A stretch of DNA of 64,000 nucleotides, taken from the NCBI GenBank assembly GCA_018857735.1, contig JABMCL010000020.1, forward strand, positions 1,192,501 to 1,256,500. Reading direction: 5' to 3'. Position 1 is the stretch's first letter. Each line of letters begins with the position of its first letter. The notes below the pieces were generated by a model that made no database searches, was not told where the DNA came from, and saw nothing but the letters and a program-made list of their open reading frames with translations. The position numbers and the translations under genes were made by a program. Positions 60,722-64,000 of the stretch are shown piece by piece. The DNA comes from Alviniconcha marisindica (Eukaryota; Mollusca; Gastropoda; Provannidae).

Positions 60722-63700
60722 GTGTGCATGTGTGTATTGACCTTTGTGAAGAACTCTTACATCAACTGAGCTCTGTGTTTGTGTGTGTGTGTAGGTTTCG
60801 TGGACATGTGTGAAGAGCACATACCATCACCAGTGCAAAGCGCACGCAAGAAGGTGGAGCACACCTACACAGGACCGGCTGATTCTGACCTGGCCGAGGA
60901 ACTTTTCCGCTGCCAGCCAGATGTGAGTTTCCTGTTGGTTTGAGTTGGGTGTCAGTTTCATAGTGTGATTTGTTTGTTTGACTGTCCGACGTAGAATGGT
61001 CTTCATCGGGATCAGGTTTCTCGCAACCTTCTCCTCTCTCTTCAGCTTTGGGGGATTAAAAACTGGATTCAGCCTTGGGAGGAACAGTAGGCTCTGTGTG
61101 AAGGGAGGAGGCCTTTCCTGTCTTTAGTTGTCGTTGTTTTCTCCAGTCTTAAGGTGTGTTACGGTCTTTCAGACCTAAAGATAATGCCTCAGTCATCAGT
61201 TACTTCCTTTGTGTGTGCTCCCCCCCCAACTTTCTCCCTTCAGTTTGGGCATATAAAAAAAACTAGTTTAGTTACTTACTGGCCCTGTCCCCCTTGTCCC
61301 CACCCATCCACCCAAAAGAGATAATTTTGACAGTGAGTCTTCCCCTTCCTGGTTGACTGTAAAAACAAGTTATTGGCTGTCTCCCTTGTCTCCCTCCACC
61401 CCACCCCTCCCCCACCCCTTCTCAAGAGATAATTCTGACAGAAAATCTTCCTCTTCCTAGTTGACTGGTCATAAAATAAAAAGTTTAGTTACTTATTGGC
61501 CCTCCTCCTTGTCCACCCACCCCACCCCCAAAGAGATAGTTTTGACAATGACAGTCTTTCCCTTCCTGGTTGACTGGGCATAAAAAAACAAGTTTAGTTA
61601 CTTATATGACTACACACAACCCCCCCCCCCAAAAAGGATAATTTTGACAGTGATAATGTTGATCTCACCATGCAGGGCCCGCTGGTGATCCACACCACCA
61701 AGCTGTTCCCCACGGAGGATGGCACCAGTTTCCACGTCTTTGGCCGCGTCATGAACGGAACACTGCATGCCAACCAGGAGGTTCGAATCCTGGGCGAGAA
61801 CTACACACTGCAGGATGAGGAGGACTCACGCTTCGGCCAGGTTGGCCGGCTTTGGATCTCTGAAGCTAGGTGAGTGTGGTGGAAAAAATCGATGATAATT
61901 GATCTGGTGTATTTTGAACACGGGCTGTCATTGTGGAATTGAAGATGGTTATTTTGAGCCTGGGGATTGGCTGGTGGTCCGTAAATCCATCTCCAGCCTA
62001 AAAACAAAACAAAAAAACTTGCACTGAACAGGACCAGTACATGCATATCTGTGATAACAACACACACACACACGCACGCACACATGCATGCGCACACACA
62101 CACAGGTACAGGCACTCATAGACATACAGGTATATGCACTCACATACACCACATACATACAGGTACATGCACTCATACAACCTCCCCACCCCCCCACCCC
62201 TCACATACAGGCAGATTCACTCACACACACCCCACACATACAGACACCCACAAGCACACCCACATTGTGAAGTACTAATTCTTTTCATGTAGCAGTCAGT
62301 CAGTGGGTCTGCCATCTTTGCTGTGGACAGGTACAAAGTGGAGGTGAACAGGGTGTCAGCAGGTAACTGGATCCTGATGGAAGGCATCGACCAGCCCATT
62401 GTCAAGACCTCCACCATCACCGACATGACCTCTCATGAAGAAGTAGGATTGTCTTTGATTGCTAATTATTACACCACCACCCACCTTTTGGTTGCATCAT
62501 GAATGGAAGGCCAGTTTTTTAGTCCTGTTTAGATTATGTAAATGATGATTGAAAATCTGGAGGTTTTCCTCAGTTTTTCCTTAGATCAGCATAAATGGCA
62601 TGATAATCAGTGTTATTTTAAATCATCATCAGTGGCATGTATGTAATCTGTCATTTTCAGTCATTATCACCAGCATGTGTATAATCTGTGTCATTTTGAG
62701 TCATCGTGTATGTAATTTGTGTCATTTTGAGTCATGTATGTAATTTTCAGTCTCTGTCAGCAGTGTATGCATTTTCTCAGAGAGCCCTGATCTTCAGGAA
62801 CTTGCAGCAGTAGAATATGTTACCAGTATTTTAATTCTGCCTGGTTTGTAGTGCATGTTGTCATGCTTTCCAAATCTTTTTTTAAGGAGACCGGTTTCCT
62901 GTTTGCCTTTTTAGGTGTACAGTTTCCACCTCCTGAAGTTCAAGCCTCCTTTTTCCTGTGTGCCTTTTTTAGGTGTACATTTTCCGCCCCCTGAAGTTCA
63001 ACACGGGGTCAGTGATGAAGATCGCAGTGGAGCCGGTGAACCCCTCTGAGCTCCCAAAGATGTTGGATGGTCTGCGCAAGGTCAACAAGAGTTACCCTCT
63101 CCTGACCACCAAGGTCAGTAATGTTTTCTCTTGTGTTTTTTACTGGACGATGGAGATGTGTTTTTTAGTGGACAAACAGCTCAAAGTTGCCCAAAAGGAG
63201 AATCAGGCAAATGAAAGACCAGCATGCAGTTTTCTGCCAGGTGTTTTGTATCTGAACAACATTGAAGTATATGTACGTTGTGATCCAAATTCTGAGGCCT
63301 ACTGAAAAAAGCAGGGAAGTAATAACATCAGTAACTTTTTTTTGGTGGGGGGGGGGGGGGGTGCAGTTTTATTATAATTGACGCCTTCTGACAACATTTC
63401 CCAATGAAAAGAAGCCCAGTACCTTTTACTCGGACAGAAATGGAGCCTTGGGGTCATTGGTTTGGTTGAACTCATTCAACGCTGAATTTTCTCCAGAGAG
63501 ATACTGGTGGGGACAGATCCCAGGAGGTGGGGGAAGTGGGAGACTATACCCAATGTTGTAACAGTGTCACCACCAGAATGACTCCTGCATTGAGATGAAG
63601 CTGGTTGACCTGCTCTTTATCCTGTGTCGAGTGGAAGAGTCAGGAGAACACGTCACGCTGGGCACAGGGAAAGCTGTACCTGGACTGTGTCGTCATGCAT

Positions 63701-64000
63701 GACCTGCTTTCTGTCCTGTGTCGGGTGGCAGAATCAGGAGGGCACAGGGAAAGCTGTACCTGGACTGTGTCATCATGCATGACCTGCTTTCTGTCCTGTG
63801 TCGGGTGGAAGAGTCAGGAGGGCACAGGGAAAGCTGTACCTGGACTGTGTTGTCATGCATGACCTGCTCTTTATCCTGTGTCGGGCGGAAGAGTCAGGAG
63901 AGCACATCACGCTGGGCACAGGGAAAGCTGTACCTGGACTGTGTTGTCATGCATGACCTGCTTTTTGTTCTGTGTCAGTGGAGGAGTCAGGAGAGCACGT
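50482..64000 (+). CDS. EFTUD2: EFTUD2, 116 kDa U5 snRNP GTPase (3' end outside window)
   Basis: Begins [20 protein letters not shown], diagnostic of EFTUD2/Snu114. Coding exons: 50482-50598, 51153-51272, 51720-51756, 52035-52113, 52826-52901, 53459-53524, 54318-54353, 54935-55025, 55577-55659, 57377-57543, 57946-58073, 58536-58599, 58894-58984, 59586-59721, 60795-60922, 61676-61869, 62331-62442, 62973-63117, and 63979 onward (tentative). That is about 623 codons before the last, against 972 in human. The N-terminus is acidic (Asp/Glu runs). GTPase motifs are G1 GHLHHGKT (exons 5-6), G3 DTPGH (exons 8-9) and G4 NKVD (exon 10). [18 protein letters not shown] and [19 protein letters not shown] follow. 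Known role: EF-G-like GTPase in the U5 snRNP that works with PRPF8 and SNRNP200 to drive spliceosome activation and disassembly. All phases agree. Confidence 0.95.
51487..51548. repeat. (CA)n microsatellite
   Basis: About 28 CA units in the intron between EFTUD2 coding exons 2 and 3. Confidence 0.95.
52300..52525. repeat. Two-copy tandem duplication, about 112 bp
   Basis: AATGACATCTTTGGTTATTA through GGAAGTGAGTAGCCTT occurs at about 52305-52411 and 52419-52523. EFTUD2 intron 4. Confidence 0.9.
53525..54317 (+). other. EFTUD2 intron 6
   Basis: Short TG run (53567-53583), then unique sequence. TTTATGCGCTATATATCA with TTCATTCATTCATAAC at 53808-53842 resembles a LINE/SINE 3' tail. No gene recognised. 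Confidence 0.5.
54522..54902. mobile_element. hAT-like MITE candidate
   Basis: Inverted ends CAGGGTTCGCACAG (54522) and CTGTATGAACCCTG (to 54902), with one or two mismatches. CAGGG termini fit hAT-type non-autonomous elements. The inside has TTTGAAGGTCTGAAAG and CCTTGAAAGTCTGTG repeats. No clear 8-bp target duplication was seen. It ends 32 bp before EFTUD2 coding exon 8. Confidence 0.55.
55190..55485. repeat. 31-bp minisatellite upstream of EFTUD2 coding exon 9
   Basis: About nine units of CATCAACTGCAGTTCATG and TTCTCTTCATTTTC. Each unit contains a pyrimidine-rich stretch followed by CAACTGCAG, which is acceptor-like. Confidence 0.9.
55904..56029. mobile_element. Hairpin MITE, 126 bp
   Basis: Almost entirely an inverted repeat: arms AAACACATAAAAGAGTC and reverse-complementary CTTTTATGTGTTT, continuing through GAACGTTTATTTATTAT and an inner GACAACACGATGCTA / TAGCATCATGTTGTC stem. 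Related arms occur at 59763-60105. EFTUD2 intron 9. Confidence 0.75.
56115..57376 (+). repeat. Array of EFTUD2 exon 10 acceptor plus exon start, about 14 copies
   Basis: Units hold TGTGTGTAG (acceptor), then GTGATGCTGAACACAG, AGACTGATCAAACATG and a diverged version of the following exon bases. Early units are 85-125 bp and diverged. The last four have a period of 75-76 bp (starts 57076, 57151, 57227, 57302, and the real exon at 57377). In every recent copy the exon frame reads [11 protein letters not shown] and then hits TGA within two codons, because the CTTACAAGAG of the real exon is replaced by CTGACACAAG. Confidence 0.93.
59763..60105. mobile_element. Two hairpin MITEs and a fragment, same family as 55904-56029
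   Basis: 59763-59861 and 59889-59987 each have arms AAACACCTAAAAGGTTC with GAACGCTATT and the complementary AATAGCATTCTTTTGAAC with TTTTATGTGTTT. A broken third copy is at 60039-60105. All are flanked by CAAGATCC. EFTUD2 intron 14. Confidence 0.75.
61080..61650. repeat. 105-bp minisatellite before EFTUD2 coding exon 16
   Basis: About four units of TTTAGTTACTTATTGGCCC, CCCACCCC runs, AGAGATAATTTTGACAG and CTTCCTGGTTGACTG. The last partial unit ends 26 bp before the acceptor at 61675. Confidence 0.85.
62040..62270. repeat. CA/CATACAGGTA repeat
   Basis: Degenerate CA and CATACAGGTACATGCACTC units in the intron before EFTUD2 coding exon 17. Confidence 0.85.
62896..63000 (+). repeat. Duplicated EFTUD2 exon 18 acceptor plus exon start
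   Basis: TTTCCTGTTTGCCTTTTTAG, then GTGTACAGTTTCCACC and TCCTGAAGTTCAA (62896-62943) is an upstream copy of the real junction TTTTTTAG at 62972 and exon GTGTACATTTTCCGCC, CCCTGAAGTTCAA. The decoy acceptor is intact and has an equally good pyrimidine tract. Confidence 0.88.
63480..63600 (-). repeat. Antisense SINE fragment
   Basis: Reverse complement contains AATGCAGGAGTCATTCTGG, TGGTGACACTG and CCCACCTCCTGGGATC, the SINE body found at 7220-7275 and 15.4 kb. It lies directly before the exon 19 array. Confidence 0.65.
63601..64000 (+). repeat. Array of EFTUD2 exon 19 junction and exon copies
   Basis: Five starts (63631, 63725, 63805, 63885, 63978) of GTGGAAGAGTCAGGAG and GGGCACAGGGAAAGCTG, CTGGACTGTG, CATGCATGACCTG. 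They correspond to the EFTUD2 segment EESGEHVxLGTG and LYLDC. The copies carry GGGAAAGCTG where the frame needs a Glu codon before CTG, so they are frameshifted. Acceptors read GTCGAG, GTCGGG, GTCGGG, GTCGGG and finally GTCAG at 63978. The last may be the functional exon, but the array continues past the window. Confidence 0.8.

Overview
This is a eukaryotic (animal) genomic window. Every gene in it is interrupted by GT-AG introns, and long microsatellites, minisatellites, SINEs, LINE 3' ends and MITEs fill the introns. The three proteins are clearly animal orthologs. The repeat style (very long AC/TG arrays, tRNA-type SINEs, TTAA-flanked MITEs) fits a lophotrochozoan, most likely a gastropod mollusc. 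The species is an inference I cannot confirm.

Layout. (1) About 1.07-40.9 kb, + strand: all but the N-terminal part of DLEC1/CFAP81, an ASH/MSP-domain ciliary axoneme protein. I traced 33 exons whose phases all agree, about 1,552 codons, ending at a TAG at 40905-40907. (2) 41.9-48.7 kb, - strand: METTL5, the 18S rRNA m6A methyltransferase, in five coding exons. It converges on DLEC1, and the two poly(A) signals are about 345 bp apart. (3) 50.48 kb to the window end, + strand: EFTUD2 (U5-116K/Snu114), the spliceosomal GTPase, with 18 traced coding exons and a nineteenth at the edge. METTL5 and EFTUD2 are head to head across a roughly 1.7 kb region carrying YY1-like and ETS-like motifs. They look like ordinary housekeeping neighbours, and I infer no shared pathway with DLEC1.

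The striking signal is in the introns. In all three genes many tandem arrays are built from an exon-intron junction: a splice site plus a slice of the adjoining exon. Examples are DLEC1 exons 1, 7, 13, 14 and 29, METTL5 coding exons 1 and 3, and EFTUD2 exons 10, 18 and 19. Dozens of decoy splice sites therefore lie next to the real ones. Some decoys look stronger than the real site, some have lost the AG, and most would add a premature stop. A second pattern is that several of the longest TG/CA arrays lie inside the 3' ends of one or a few related non-LTR retrotransposons (reverse-transcriptase C-terminal fragment, then TG array, then a short tail). A third is that the METTL5 reading frame has no stop at the usual place and runs through a TG array for about 108 extra codons.

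Exon limits were set by hand from splice consensus, phase and similarity to remembered vertebrate orthologs. No search or transcript evidence was available.
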